Source: an uncultured Lactobacillus sp.
GTDB taxonomy: Bacteria > Bacillota > Bacilli > Lactobacillales > Lactobacillaceae
Assembly (NCBI RefSeq): GCF_948948975.1
Contig: NZ_CARBVX010000009.1
Location: forward strand, 1 to 64,000
DNA length: 64,000 nucleotides
Direction of reading: 5' to 3'
Numbering within the stretch: position 1 is the first letter of the stretch; every line of letters starts with the position of its first letter. A program made the translations under genes and the position numbers. The notes under the pieces are model-generated. The model was not told the origin of the DNA. It saw only the letters and a list, made by a program, of their open reading frames with translations, and ran no database searches. This document shows, one piece after another, positions 1 to 7,761 of this stretch.

Positions 1-10
1 CAATAATCTT

Positions 11-175
11 ATGAAAAGAAAGCAATTAATTTTATATTTTATTTGTTTAACATTGGTAATTGAACTTTATAATTTTCTAATTGCCCCATATATTTCAAAT
101 TTGCTTTTGAATATTATATTAAGCGGAATATGCGGAGGACTAATTACTTTAGTAGTTTATAAATTGAGCAAATAG
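11..175 (+). CDS. small hydrophobic membrane protein (54 aa)
   Basis: A short frame opens with ATG and MKRKQL, giving a basic N-terminus, followed by two hydrophobic stretches (about residues 6-28 and 30-50) and a basic end, LSK. It looks like a two-helix membrane protein. I do not recognise the family. It lies 112 bp upstream of another small membrane protein in the same orientation. Small paired membrane proteins of this kind are common in accessory regions, including bacteriocin immunity genes, but nothing here proves that role. No clear Shine-Dalgarno sequence is visible because the window starts only 10 bases before the ATG. Confidence 0.45.
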   Translation: MKRKQLILYFICLTLVIELYNFLIAPYISNLLLNIILSGICGGLITLVVYKLSK

Positions 176-287
176 AAAAGTTTTTAATTTAGTAGTAGAT
201 TTTTTGCTTATTATAAAATTTATTTCATTTTTATAGTTCAAATTTAATCTAGCTACCATTAAGGATTTTTTGGAATACTGAAATCTT

Positions 288-572
288 ATGAAAGTACGAG
301 AAACTATTATGAAAAAAGGTATTGTTACAACTCTTTTTTATAAATATGATATAACAACAACTTTTGTGTTACTGGCTTTATTAAATCTTGGATCACCGTG
401 GGGAAATTTTTCTTACCGTATGGTTATGGTTCTAATGAACATTGTTGTTGGAGCTAGTATGGAATATTTAGTTAATAGGTTTTCTTCAACAAGACGCCCA
501 TTGTTTAAAGGGATGGTAGCTTTAATTTTACTTTTTATAAATATAATTTGGATTTTAGTTACGGTCATCTAG
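288..572 (+). CDS. small membrane protein, unknown function (94 aa)
   Basis: The protein has about three hydrophobic segments (roughly residues 15-35, 43-60 and 74-94) separated by short basic loops such as NRFSSTRRP, so it is probably an integral membrane protein. Two starts are possible: ATG 288, used here, or the in-frame ATG at 309 (MKKGIVTT). Neither has a convincing ribosome-binding site. I do not recognise the family. It lies in an A+T-rich accessory stretch next to a G+C-rich island and the Rgg locus. Confidence 0.45.
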   Translation: MKVRETIMKKGIVTTLFYKYDITTTFVLLALLNLGSPWGNFSYRMVMVLMNIVVGASMEYLVNRFSSTRRPLFKGMVALILLFINIIWILVTVI

Positions 573-596
573 TCAAGTATTGAAAGATATATGTAA

Positions 597-710
597 CCCT
601 CTAGATTTCATCCGTTTCGGGCAAGTCTACCCTCGTCGCTTCAGCCGGCTAAAGCCGTCTTCCGTATCGTCTCGGAATAGCTAGATCCTCCACTACTGGA
701 CTTGAGAGGG
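597..710. other. G+C-rich island with nested inverted repeats, candidate structured RNA
   Basis: This stretch of about 114 bp is visibly much richer in G+C than the very A+T-rich DNA on both sides. Its ends are inverted: CCCTCT at 597-602 pairs with AGAGGG at 705-710. Just inside, a 6-base CAAGTC/GACTTG pair is nested on the reverse strand, followed by a TTCCG...CGGAA hairpin and a GGCTTTAGCC hairpin. No convincing protein is encoded. The nested pairs suggest a structured RNA or a miniature mobile element; the strand is undetermined. I do not recognise a known RNA family. Confidence 0.4.
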
Positions 711-875
711 CAAAATCATATATATAATTAAAATAGGATGTTTTCAAATTCTTAAACAAATAACATACTACAGAAAATTTTGTAAAAGAAAATGCAGAAA
801 AAATATATTGTTTGTAGCAGATTGATAAAAATAGCATTGTATTAAATTTAATTAATCATTAAAAATAAGTAAATA
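711..875. other. A+T-rich intergenic stretch, no gene seen
   Basis: The interval lies between the G+C-rich island and the palindromic terminator. I see no plausible coding frame with a ribosome-binding site on either strand, and no repeat. Confidence 0.4.
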
Positions 876-907
876 AAACCGGATCATTAGTACTAATGAT
901 CCGGTTT
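876..907 (-). terminator. perfect 32-bp palindromic terminator after the short peptide gene
   Basis: The arms AAACCGGATCATTAGT and ACTAATGATCCGGTTT form a perfect 16-bp inverted repeat. It begins 21 bases downstream of the stop codon of the 13-codon peptide gene on the minus strand. Either it is a terminator for that transcript or the arms pair to form a stable RNA 3' end. Confidence 0.7.
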
Positions 908-928
908 ATAGTTGTATGTAAGGATTAA

Positions 929-970
929 TTAACCCTTAAGAATAATAATTACTACATCTTCTGGCTTCAT
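929..970 (-). CDS. short hydrophobic signalling peptide (13 aa), Rgg partner
   Basis: A 13-codon frame reads MKPEDVVIIILKG. An excellent ribosome-binding site (AAGGAGG, minus strand, about 980-986) lies at proper spacing, and a perfect palindromic terminator follows. The gene sits 86 bp downstream of an Rgg-family regulator on the same strand. An acidic residue followed by a run of Val/Ile and a Gly end is the signature of SHP pheromones that bind Rgg proteins. Known SHP precursors are longer (about 20-30 aa), whereas leaderless Rgg/RopB ligands such as the 8-aa SIP of Streptococcus pyogenes show that very short frames can act. A -10-like TATAAT (1011-1016, minus) lacks a good -35 element and is preceded by a palindrome shared with the permease promoter. 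The signalling role is inferred from composition and context. Confidence 0.75.
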   Translation of the reverse strand: MKPEDVVIIILKG

Positions 971-1042
971 AATTCTTTTCCTCCTTCTTTATTTAATCTT
1001 TATATTACTAATTATATTTAGCTCAGTTATAAAATGGTTGAT

Positions 1043-1057
1043 TAGGCATATTTGACT
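1043..1057 (-). promoter_or_regulatory. candidate Rgg operator upstream of the short peptide gene
   Basis: TAGGCATATTTGACT matches 13 of 15 bases of the palindromic site at 1924-1938 in front of the divergent permease gene. It ends about 26 bp before the -10-like element of the peptide promoter, the place expected for an activator that compensates for a poor -35. It touches the rgg stop codon. Confidence 0.5.
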
Positions 1058-1902
1058 CAGAAATTGTTTTTGATGAATTTTTGTAATTCTTTGCTATACT
1101 CCGACATTCCTGCTCTAGATAAAATATCTATTATCTCTTCACACCTTTTTAGCTTCCTCACATTTCCTCTTTTCACTTCAATTAGATTATTAAAAAAATC
1201 AATATCCAACTTATAGAAAAGTAACTTAGGAGTTGTTTTAGTTTTGTTAACACTATTAGTAAAGTAAGAGATATTATTAAAGTCATTATTTTCAATAGAA
1301 AAAATCATGATGTTACATACTATAGCTAAAATTAGCTCTTGAATATCGCTATTTTTAGTATCTTGATATTGTCTTAAAATCGTTTTGGTGATTATTTCAT
1401 TGTCTTCGAGACTATAAAAACGCATAAAATCGCAGTAAAGCATTAACTTTTCTTGAGAAAAAGAAGGAATATCAAATATCTTATTTTTAATAGACGATAT
1501 TAATTCTTTATTATTGAAACTTGAATCCATTAATGCTAGAAATCCATCAATTAATAATATTTGGCTTTTTTGATCGGATTTATTTAATTTACTACTATAA
1601 ACTAATTTTTTAACTTTATTCATTTTGTCAAGATTATTAGTATAATAAGCTTCAATTATCATATCTTCAATATCATTTATTTGATACTGTAAGCTATAAT
1701 TTTCTTTATCAAATTTACTAAAAAATTTTTGAACAGAAATCTCATTGTAATGAAGTAAGTCTACCAAGTTCTTAATTGTGAGTTGAGTATTATTTTTTTC
1801 TACTTTTGAATAATAAGATTGTGTAACTATTGTACCAATAAAAGCTCTCTGACTTTTGCCTTGTTTTAAACGATATTCTTTCAAAAGTTCTCCAATTTTC
1901 AT
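1057..1902 (-). CDS. Rgg/GadR/MutR-family transcriptional regulator
   Basis: This 281-aa protein has an N-terminal XRE-type helix-turn-helix (about residues 5-60: MKIGELLKEYRLKQGKSQ, then SYYSKVEKN) and a C-terminal all-helical, TPR-like peptide-binding region, the architecture and length of Rgg proteins. Family members bind short hydrophobic peptides imported by the oligopeptide permease and switch promoter activity. It is transcribed divergently from an MFS permease, and a 13-codon SHP-like peptide gene lies just downstream. Palindromic sites occur in both candidate target promoters. A second, broken copy of this regulator next to a second permease lies at 3403-4254. The start ATG is followed by MKIGELL, as in relatives. 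The exact peptide ligand is inferred. Confidence 0.85.
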   Translation of the reverse strand: MKIGELLKEYRLKQGKSQRAFIGTIVTQSYYSKVEKNNTQLTIKNLVDLLHYNEISVQKFFSKFDKENYSLQYQINDIEDMIIEAYYTNNLDKMNKVKKLVYSSKLNKSDQKSQILLIDGFLALMDSSFNNKELISSIKNKIFDIPSFSQEKLMLYCDFMRFYSLEDNEIITKTILRQYQDTKNSDIQELILAIVCNIMIFSIENNDFNNISYFTNSVNKTKTTPKLLFYKLDIDFFNNLIEVKRGNVRKLKRCEEIIDILSRAGMSEYSKELQKFIKNNF

Positions 1903-1923
1903 ATTTTTGTCTCTTTCTATTTT

Positions 1924-1938
1924 TAGTCATATATGACT
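1924..1938 (+). promoter_or_regulatory. candidate Rgg operator in the rgg/MFS divergent promoter
   Basis: TAGTCATATATGACT contains the perfect 14-bp palindrome AGTCATATATGACT. It lies about 28 bp before a -10-like TAATAT (1967-1972) of the permease gene, which has no good -35. A near copy with similar spacing precedes the short peptide gene. Rgg regulation of both promoters is inferred. Confidence 0.5.
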
Positions 1939-1994
1939 TATTTTACTGCATCCAGTTTGCTACTAGTAATATATTTAAGCAAGAGGTGAAAAAT

Positions 1995-3257
1995 ATGAAT
2001 ATTTTCTTAACTAATAAAAACTATCGGCTTTTCTCAATTGCTAGCTTCTTATCTAGTGCCGGTGATATCCTGTTTTATTTAGCATTTATGACGTATGCAA
2101 GTAAATTAGAAAATTATTCCTTAGCCTTGTCATTAATTGCTATTTCTGAATCAGTACCTAAATTGTTTACGATTTTTGGTGGATATTTTGCAGATAAAAC
2201 TCAGAGAAAGTTTAGAAATATTTTTATGACAGCACTTGCTCGGTGCATCTTATATGGCCTAGTAGGATTTTTATTTATCAGTCGAATAGATCAGTGGAAT
2301 TTAGTAATTATAGTTGTAGTTATCAACTTGATTTCTGATACATTTGGGGCTTATTCTAGTGGATTAGTTTCACCGTTAATTGTTGATTTAGTTGGACAAG
2401 ACCATTTTGGTGAAGCAGAAGGATTTACTAACGGAATTAACCAAGTTATTAATATTGTTGCTCAATTTGTGGGGTCGGCATTGTTGCTAATAATGTCATA
2501 TTCATCTTTAGCGTTTGTTAATGCATTGTCATTCTTGTTGGCTGGACTTTTATTTGCGAGTGTAGGATTAAAGTATAGTAAGCAAGGTGAAGGAGTTAAG
2601 AATCAAGAAGTTAATACTCAACCATTTTTTAAGACTATGAAGACATCGTTCAAGCAAGTTAAGAAACAAGTAGGACTTTTTGAAGTGGTGTTGGTTGTTG
2701 CTGTTCTTAATGGTGCCTTAAGTTCAATAGGAGCATTAATTCCAATTATGATCGCTGGACATAAGGCAACAATGGTAATTTCTAGATATAGCTTTACTAT
2801 TGCTCTAATGGGAGTAGTAGTAGGTTGTGGAGCTGCCTTAGGAAGTATGTTCGGAACACAAATATTTAAGAAGTTTACTATTTTTTCCATGACAATTTTA
2901 GCAACGGTAATCTCATTATTAACCACATTTTCAATTTTTGTGGCCAACATTTATCTGATTTTAGGTTTGTACTTTTTATTGGCTTTAACAGCTAGTGCTA
3001 CTTCTATTAAATTGACGCAGTGGCTCGTATCTTCAGTTGAACATAAAATATTGGCATCAACAGTTGGCTTATTAAATACAATTTTAATTGCGTCTGCACC
3101 ATTAATAACGACTATTTTAACTACTATTTCTGGCCTTACCAATATTAAGTATGCACTTGTCACGCTAATAGTTTTTGAAATCTTTACGCTGTTAACCGAA
3201 TGTAAAGTAAGTCAGAAAGTTAAACTTACTCAAAACACCCTTTCAGTGAAGGAATAG
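1995..3257 (+). CDS. MFS-family permease linked to Rgg regulator
   Basis: About 420 residues with roughly 12 hydrophobic segments and the MFS loop motif GGYFADKTQRK after the second helix (near residue 60-70) identify a major facilitator efflux-type permease. A GTG at 1986 is in frame, but it overlaps the ribosome-binding site AAGAGGTG, so ATG 1995 (MNIFLTNKNYR) is chosen. The decayed second copy at 4351 starts the same way, with MNVFLKNKDYR. The substrate is unknown. Sharing a divergent promoter with rgg suggests it is the regulated output, perhaps exporting the signal peptide or an antimicrobial. A terminator follows. Confidence 0.85.
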   Translation: MNIFLTNKNYRLFSIASFLSSAGDILFYLAFMTYASKLENYSLALSLIAISESVPKLFTIFGGYFADKTQRKFRNIFMTALARCILYGLVGFLFISRIDQWNLVIIVVVINLISDTFGAYSSGLVSPLIVDLVGQDHFGEAEGFTNGINQVINIVAQFVGSALLLIMSYSSLAFVNALSFLLAGLLFASVGLKYSKQGEGVKNQEVNTQPFFKTMKTSFKQVKKQVGLFEVVLVVAVLNGALSSIGALIPIMIAGHKATMVISRYSFTIALMGVVVGCGAALGSMFGTQIFKKFTIFSMTILATVISLLTTFSIFVANIYLILGLYFLLALTASATSIKLTQWLVSSVEHKILASTVGLLNTILIASAPLITTILTTISGLTNIKYALVTLIVFEIFTLLTECKVSQKVKLTQNTLSVKE

Positions 3258-3292
3258 AAAATCCAGTAGCGTAAGGCTTTGTAGAACAAAGT

Positions 3293-3319
3293 AAAAGCAG
3301 TTTTCGAACTGCTTTTTTA
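3293..3319 (+). terminator. Rho-independent terminator after MFS gene
   Basis: The stem AAAGCAGTT / AACTGCTTT with a TTCG tetraloop is followed by a T run, 35 bases after the permease stop. Confidence 0.9.
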
Positions 3320-3402
3320 TGTATTTAAATTAAATAGATGCAGATGATACATTAGGATCGTGCAGAAAGTGAGTGCTTGATACTATCACTGTGTGATGAT
3401 AC

Positions 3403-4254
3403 TTAACTTGTATATTTATTTATAACTCCATTTAGTGCATAACTATATTCGTCTATTCCCGCTAACTTAATACTATGAGTAATATCTTTACAGTTTTCTA
3501 TATAAACTTGTTTTTTATTAAAATGGTAGTCAATTAGATTTTGATAAAATGCAATTAACTCTTTTTCTAAAAACAAGCGTGGCTTTATGGAAATTTTCTT
3601 TGAATTTTGTAAAAGATAATCCGTGTAGTTATAGTTTCCTTCTTTAATAGATAGATAAAGTAAATTACCAATGATACTTAATAACACTTCTTGTATATCT
3701 ACTTCTTTTGTATCTATAAACTTGTTAATAGCTTGTTTTGTAATGAAAAAATTACTATCTAAGTCATAAAATTCCATAAAATTACAAAATAGAGTTAATT
3801 TGTTTAAGTTAATAGATGGCATGTTGAAGATTTGATTTTTTAAATCTTCCCTTACTTGTATATCTGGTTCATCATCATTTGTTTTCATGCATTCAATCCA
3901 ACCGCTTATCGATAAAGATAATTCATTCTTATTTGGTAAATGACTTTTATCTATTTCTTCTTTTAAAACTTCTAATTGCTTCTTATCTGATCTATAGTAT
4001 GCATCTAAAGCCTCTTCCTCTATAGATAAATTTCGATAATGTTCAAAATCTCCTTTTAAAGTTAAATTTTAAAAAAAAGACCAAAGAGGAATACCATTGT
4101 GTTCTAAAACAGCAATCAGATCTTCAGCAGTAATACGATGACCATCCTTTTCAACTTTTGAATAATATGAAGTACTTACAATTCCATCTGCAAATTGTTT
4201 TTGGGTGAGTCCCTTTTTTATTCTTTCCTCTTTAAGTAATTCACCAATCGTCAT
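3403..4254 (-). pseudogene. Rgg-family regulator with internal stop codon
   Basis: The frame starts MTIGELLKEERIKKGLTQ with an XRE helix-turn-helix and reads through SYYSKVEKDG to PLWSFF. It then meets TAA at 4069-4071, after residue 61. The same frame stays open from there to 3403 (NLTLKGDFEHYRN onward, ending NKYTS), so a single nonsense codon separates the DNA-binding and peptide-binding halves. It is a diverged paralogue of the intact Rgg at 1057-1902 and is likewise divergent from an MFS gene. The stop lies at the end of a run of eight T (minus strand). A sequencing error would need a substitution or a compensated change rather than a simple indel. No short peptide gene is visible beside this copy. 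Confidence 0.8.
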
Positions 4255-4350
4255 ATTTTTTCCTCCTAATGTTCAAATACGACATTTTTAAAAATTATTT
4301 TAATTCCTTGCTAAGATTAAGGCAACATTAAAATAAAGGAGTTAAACATT

Positions 4351-5624
4351 ATGAACGTATTTTTGAAAAATAAAGATTATAGAAGATTTTCAATTGCTAG
4401 TTTTCTATCAGGGACTGGGGATGTACTTTTCTACTTAGCATTTATGACTTATGCAAGTAAATTACAAAACTACTCTCTAGCCTTATCATTAATTGCAATT
4501 TCTGAATCTATTCCAAGATTATTTGAGATTTTCGCAGGTTATTTTGCCGATAGAACACATAAGAAGTTCAGAAATATTTTCTTAATGGCAGTCGCAAGAT
4601 TTATTTTATACGGTCTTGTTGGAATTTTATTTGCTACTAATGTTTCAGATTGGAATTTAGTGATTGCAGTAGTAGTAATTAACTTCTTCTCAGATACTTT
4701 TGGCTCATATTCAGCCGGGTTGGTATCTCCATTAATTGCAGATATCGTTGGTAAAGAAGAATTTGGTGAAGCAGAAGGCTTTACTGGTGGAGTATCGCAA
4801 ATCATTAATATGGTTGCACAATTCGTTGGTTCAGGTTTACTTTTGTTCATGTCATACTCAAGTTTAGCTTTTGTTAATGCACTTACTTTCCTTGTAGCAG
4901 GGATTTTATACTTAAGTGTTGGCTTGAAACATAAAAAGCTGGTCAATCACTTGAGCGTCAAGAAGTTAATGAGCAAAAATTCTTGGCAACAATGAAGTCA
5001 TCATACATGCAAGCTAAAAAGGCACATGGTTTATTAACCATTATGGTTATTGTTGCTTTACTTAATGGTGTATTAGGTGCAATGAGTGCTTTAATTCCAA
5101 TTGTAATGGCAGGTCATAAGTCAACCATGTTAATTGGTAGCTACAGTTTCACAATGGCATTAATGGGCGTATTAGTCAGTCTTGGAGCTGCATTTGGTAG
5201 TATGTTTGGTCAACAATTATTTAGAAATGTTTCAGCATTCGCAATGACAATTACTGCTGGAATCTTAAGCTTCTTAACGACTCTATCTTCAATCACAGCT
5301 CATATTTACGCTATCTTGCCATTCTTCTTCCTTTTAGCAGCTACAGCTAGTATCGCTTCTATTAAATTAACTCAATGGTTAGTAAATACAGTTGAACATA
5401 AAATTTTGGCTTCAACTATGGGACTACTCAATACTTTTGCAATGGCGTCTGCACCAGTCATGACTACTATCTTTACTACTATTTCAGGCATTAGCGATGT
5501 TAGATATACTTTAATTGCACTGCTTGCAGTAGAGGTAAGTGTTGTATTCGTTGCTGTAAGATTAAGTGTAAAAGTTAAAAGATCTCAAACAGAAGCTGAA
5601 ACAGTTATTAAAGTTAGTGAATAG
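4351..5624 (+). pseudogene. MFS permease paralogue split by a one-base deletion
   Basis: The first 200 or so residues (MNVFLKNKDYRRFSIASF onward) closely match the permease at 1995-3257, including the GYFADRTHKK loop. The frame is then lost at the A run 4933-4937. Adding one A restores a continuous protein (VGLKHKK, AGQSLERQEVN, then ATMKSSYMQAKKA) that matches the paralogue and runs to the stop at 5622-5624. The gene is therefore a full-length MFS permease with a single-base deletion in a homopolymer. It forms a divergent pair with the broken rgg copy. A good ribosome-binding site (AAAGGAG) precedes ATG 4351. Phase variation or a sequencing error cannot be excluded. Confidence 0.8.
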
Positions 5625-5672
5625 TAAAGTAATGTTTAACGTCAATAAAAAGACATACTTAATGGAAATGAG

Positions 5673-5698
5673 TGGAGCTAATCCCCTAAAGTTGGACA
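5673..5698. repeat. possible relic of an IS3-family terminal inverted repeat
   Basis: The stretch contains CCCCTAAAGTTGGACA, which resembles the outer ends of IS3/IS150-group elements (general form ...CCCxxAAAGTTGGACA). No transposase remains next to it, so this is at most a solo end. Confidence 0.25.
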
Positions 5699-5735
5699 TG
5701 AATTTGAGCGTTACTACATTGAAGCATCTTCTTTT

Positions 5736-5969
5736 TTAAATCTTATTATCATGATGCTTCTTTTTATCAAAATTGTGAAGCCAGATACCCCATGCAGCTT
5801 GAAATACGATAATTAACATGCTAGCAGAGATGAGCACTAAGAGAATTAAGGCATAACTAGCGGTTTCACCTAATTCAGCGGTATCAAAACTATATGTAAA
5901 GAGTTTACCGCCTCCATACATAATCAAAATTATCCAATAAATGTTTGCTAGCCACCACAATTTTCTCAT
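5736..5969 (-). CDS. small membrane protein, possibly DUF3923-like (77 aa)
   Basis: The protein opens MRKLWWLANIYW, with a first transmembrane helix, a short polar loop, a second long hydrophobic helix (about residues 38-62), and a basic, His-rich cytoplasmic tail (DKKKHH). The pattern of a short two-helix protein beginning with aromatic residues resembles DUF3923 proteins of lactic acid bacteria, but this is recognition by general look only. The function is unknown. It stands alone between the broken MFS gene and the AI-2E-family exporter, on the opposite strand. Confidence 0.6.
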   Translation of the reverse strand: MRKLWWLANIYWIILIMYGGGKLFTYSFDTAELGETASYALILLVLISASMLIIVFQAAWGIWLHNFDKKKHHDNKI

Positions 5970-6100
5970 TTAGATACCGCTTTCATTCGCTATATATAGA
6001 TATTATAGCATTCTTATAGGTAATTAAAAGTTTACTGCAAAGCTCTTAGGAAAAAGATAAGTGTATAATTAAGTAAAAAATAGAGAGGCAAGTGAACTAA

Positions 6101-7150
6101 ATGGGACAAGCGTGGGATAAATTTAAAGAAAATACAACTGTGCATCGTCTTGTGACCCTCTGTTTAATTATTCTCGTTTTATATGCAGCTCGCTCGATGA
6201 TGAACACCATCTTGCTAACGTTTATTTTTACCTATTTAATTGTGCATTTAATTCGATTTACTCAAAAGAAAATACCAAGCTTACCTGCGCAGGTAATTGT
6301 AGTTCTTGCTTATCTCTTAGTAATTGCACTTATTTACTTTGCGATTACGATCTATGTGCCGATTTTAATTAAGCAAATTATAAAAATGAGTCATTCTCTG
6401 ATTAAATTCTATCAATCGGATGATATGAACTGGGTATCACGCTACTTAAGTCATTACATTAGCAATAGTGAGATTACAACACAGGCAAAACATGGTGTAA
6501 CTATTTTGGTTCATGCTTTAACTAATTTTGGAACATTGACTATAGCGTTTTTCATGTCGCTAATCATGAGCTTTTTCTATACGATTGAGCTTAATTCCAT
6601 GACTGAATTTTCTCATACTTTTTTGCAGAGTCGTCACTTATCTTGGCTATTTGAAGATATTGCATATTTTGGGAATAAGTTTGTTAATACTTTTGGTGTT
6701 GTTTTAGAAGCCCAATTTTTTATTGCTTTATGTAATACTGTGATGACAATGATCTGTTTAATTATTATGAGAATGCCGCAAATTATAGCTCTAGGATTAA
6801 TGGTATTTATTCTTAGCTTAATCCCGGTTGCTGGAGTTATTATTTCTTTAATTCCCTTGAGCTTAGTTGCTTATTCAGTTGGAGGTCTGAGATATGTAAT
6901 CTACATCTTTATTGTGATTATGATTATTCATGCCATTGAGGCCTATATTTTGAATCCAAAGTTTATGTCAAGTAAAACTGAATTGCCAATCTTTTATACC
7001 TTTGTTGTTTTACTTGCAGGGGAACATTTCCTTGGAACATGGGGATTAATCGTAGGAGTACCGATCTTTACCTTCTTGTTAGATATTTTAGGAGTAAAGT
7101 CAGTTAAAAGGAAAAAACCTCAAATTTTAAAAATTGAAAGTAAAAAATAA
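6101..7150 (+). CDS. AI-2E / PerM-family transport protein
   Basis: This 349-aa protein has about eight hydrophobic segments: paired helices at the N-terminus (residues 18-75), a long amphipathic middle (about 90-140), then the helices of the conserved C-terminal half with SLIPVAGVIISLIP and AGEHFLGTWGLIVGVP. The glycine/proline-rich C-terminal motifs are typical of the AI-2E transporter (YueF/PerM) superfamily, members of which export small molecules or act as Na+(Li+)/H+ antiporters. The substrate cannot be told from sequence. It is monocistronic, with a ribosome-binding site (AGAGAGGCAAG) before ATG 6101 and a terminator after the stop. Confidence 0.85.
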   Translation: MGQAWDKFKENTTVHRLVTLCLIILVLYAARSMMNTILLTFIFTYLIVHLIRFTQKKIPSLPAQVIVVLAYLLVIALIYFAITIYVPILIKQIIKMSHSLIKFYQSDDMNWVSRYLSHYISNSEITTQAKHGVTILVHALTNFGTLTIAFFMSLIMSFFYTIELNSMTEFSHTFLQSRHLSWLFEDIAYFGNKFVNTFGVVLEAQFFIALCNTVMTMICLIIMRMPQIIALGLMVFILSLIPVAGVIISLIPLSLVAYSVGGLRYVIYIFIVIMIIHAIEAYILNPKFMSSKTELPIFYTFVVLLAGEHFLGTWGLIVGVPIFTFLLDILGVKSVKRKKPQILKIESKK

Positions 7151-7174
7151 AAGCAGCTGTAAAGCTGCTTTTTG
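7150..7174 (+). terminator. Rho-independent terminator after AI-2E-family gene
   Basis: The stem AAAGCAGCT / AGCTGCTTT with loop GTAA is followed by T residues, immediately after the stop codon. Confidence 0.9.
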
Positions 7175-7454
7175 CATATTGTAAATAGGATAGTAGGTTC
7201 CAAATGAGAATATATGAAAAATACGAGATATGAATGGAGTCTTTTTTGGTTATTTACAATACAATATTAATTACGCAAAAAAATTAGTTTTTTGTTATTT
7301 TTTATAAAAAATTGAGATAAAAAATTTTAGAAAAAAGTAATTACTCTTTTACGAATTTGGGTCTATTTTGATCGATTTTGTGTTTTTAATAATTATTTAA
7401 GAGAACATGATAAAGTATAAGCATAAATATAAAAGTTTAGAGAGAAGAGATTTT
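7175..7454 (+). promoter_or_regulatory. promoter region of the lanthipeptide operon with 21-bp spaced repeat
   Basis: This A+T-rich, gene-free stretch precedes the first precursor gene. ACGAATTT (7351-7358) and TCGATTTT (7372-7379) form an imperfect direct repeat with a 21-base period, the two-turn spacing used by LytTR-type regulators such as AgrA. A TATAAG/TATAAT-like -10 lies about 35 bp downstream (around 7415). A LytTR response regulator is encoded at the end of this cluster, so autoregulation is plausible. The repeat is short and imperfect. Confidence 0.4.
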
Positions 7455-7604
7455 ATGGATGATTTTTTTAACTCGATTTTAAAATTGCAAAATAAAAAGA
7501 CAAAGCAAAAGACGATTAAAAAAGATGGTTCTAAAGGAACTAGAAGAAGTTTAATTTGTTTTCACGATTTTAGTTTAGGTTGGCTTAAAGATTTTAGAAT
7601 TTAG
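7455..7604 (+). CDS. class III lanthipeptide precursor 1 (49 aa)
   Basis: The start is taken at ATG 7455 (MDDFFNSILKLQNKK), just after the ribosome-binding site AGAGAAGAGA; an upstream in-frame ATG at 7407 probably lies before the transcription start. The leader carries ILKLQ, matching the hydrophobic-x-Leu-Gln motif of class III lanthipeptide leaders that LanKC enzymes recognise. The core region ends GTRRSLICFHDFSLGWLK and contains Thr-x-x-Ser-x-x-Cys, the spacing of a labionin or overlapping lanthionine precursor. It is first of three precursor genes upstream of the ABC exporter and LanKC. The structure of the product is inferred. Confidence 0.75.
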   Translation: MDDFFNSILKLQNKKTKQKTIKKDGSKGTRRSLICFHDFSLGWLKDFRI

Positions 7605-7623
7605 CAGAAAGGAAAAGCTAAAG

Positions 7624-7746
7624 ATGTTACCAATTATTAATTTACAAGCTGTAAATCGGACTGCACACACGGAATATATGGGAGCTCCAAAGAAAAAAAG
7701 AAGAGTAACAACGACTATTATTTGTTGGAATCAATTTCAAAAATAG
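7624..7746 (+). CDS. class III lanthipeptide precursor 2 (40 aa)
   Basis: A 40-codon frame reads MLPIINLQAVNRT at its start and ends RRVTTTIICWNQFQK, with a ribosome-binding site (GAAAGGAAAAG) before ATG 7624. IINLQ corresponds to the class III leader motif; TTTIICWN gives a Thr-x-x-Cys-Trp core shared with its neighbours. Only one Cys is present, so one lanthionine/labionin-type ring is expected. The basic block KKKRR could mark leader processing. It lies 19 bp after precursor 1. Confidence 0.8.
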   Translation: MLPIINLQAVNRTAHTEYMGAPKKKRRVTTTIICWNQFQK

Positions 7747-7761
7747 TGAGGAGGCATTAAC

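Noticed and set aside
649..837. Open frame of 62 codons on the minus strand across the G+C-rich island
   Set aside because: It has no ribosome-binding site, shows no protein-like pattern and covers the inverted repeats, so a structured element is more likely.
7407..7454. Longer first precursor starting at ATG 7407
   Set aside because: The start lies before the probable transcription start and lacks a ribosome-binding site; ATG 7455 has one and gives a leader like the other precursors.
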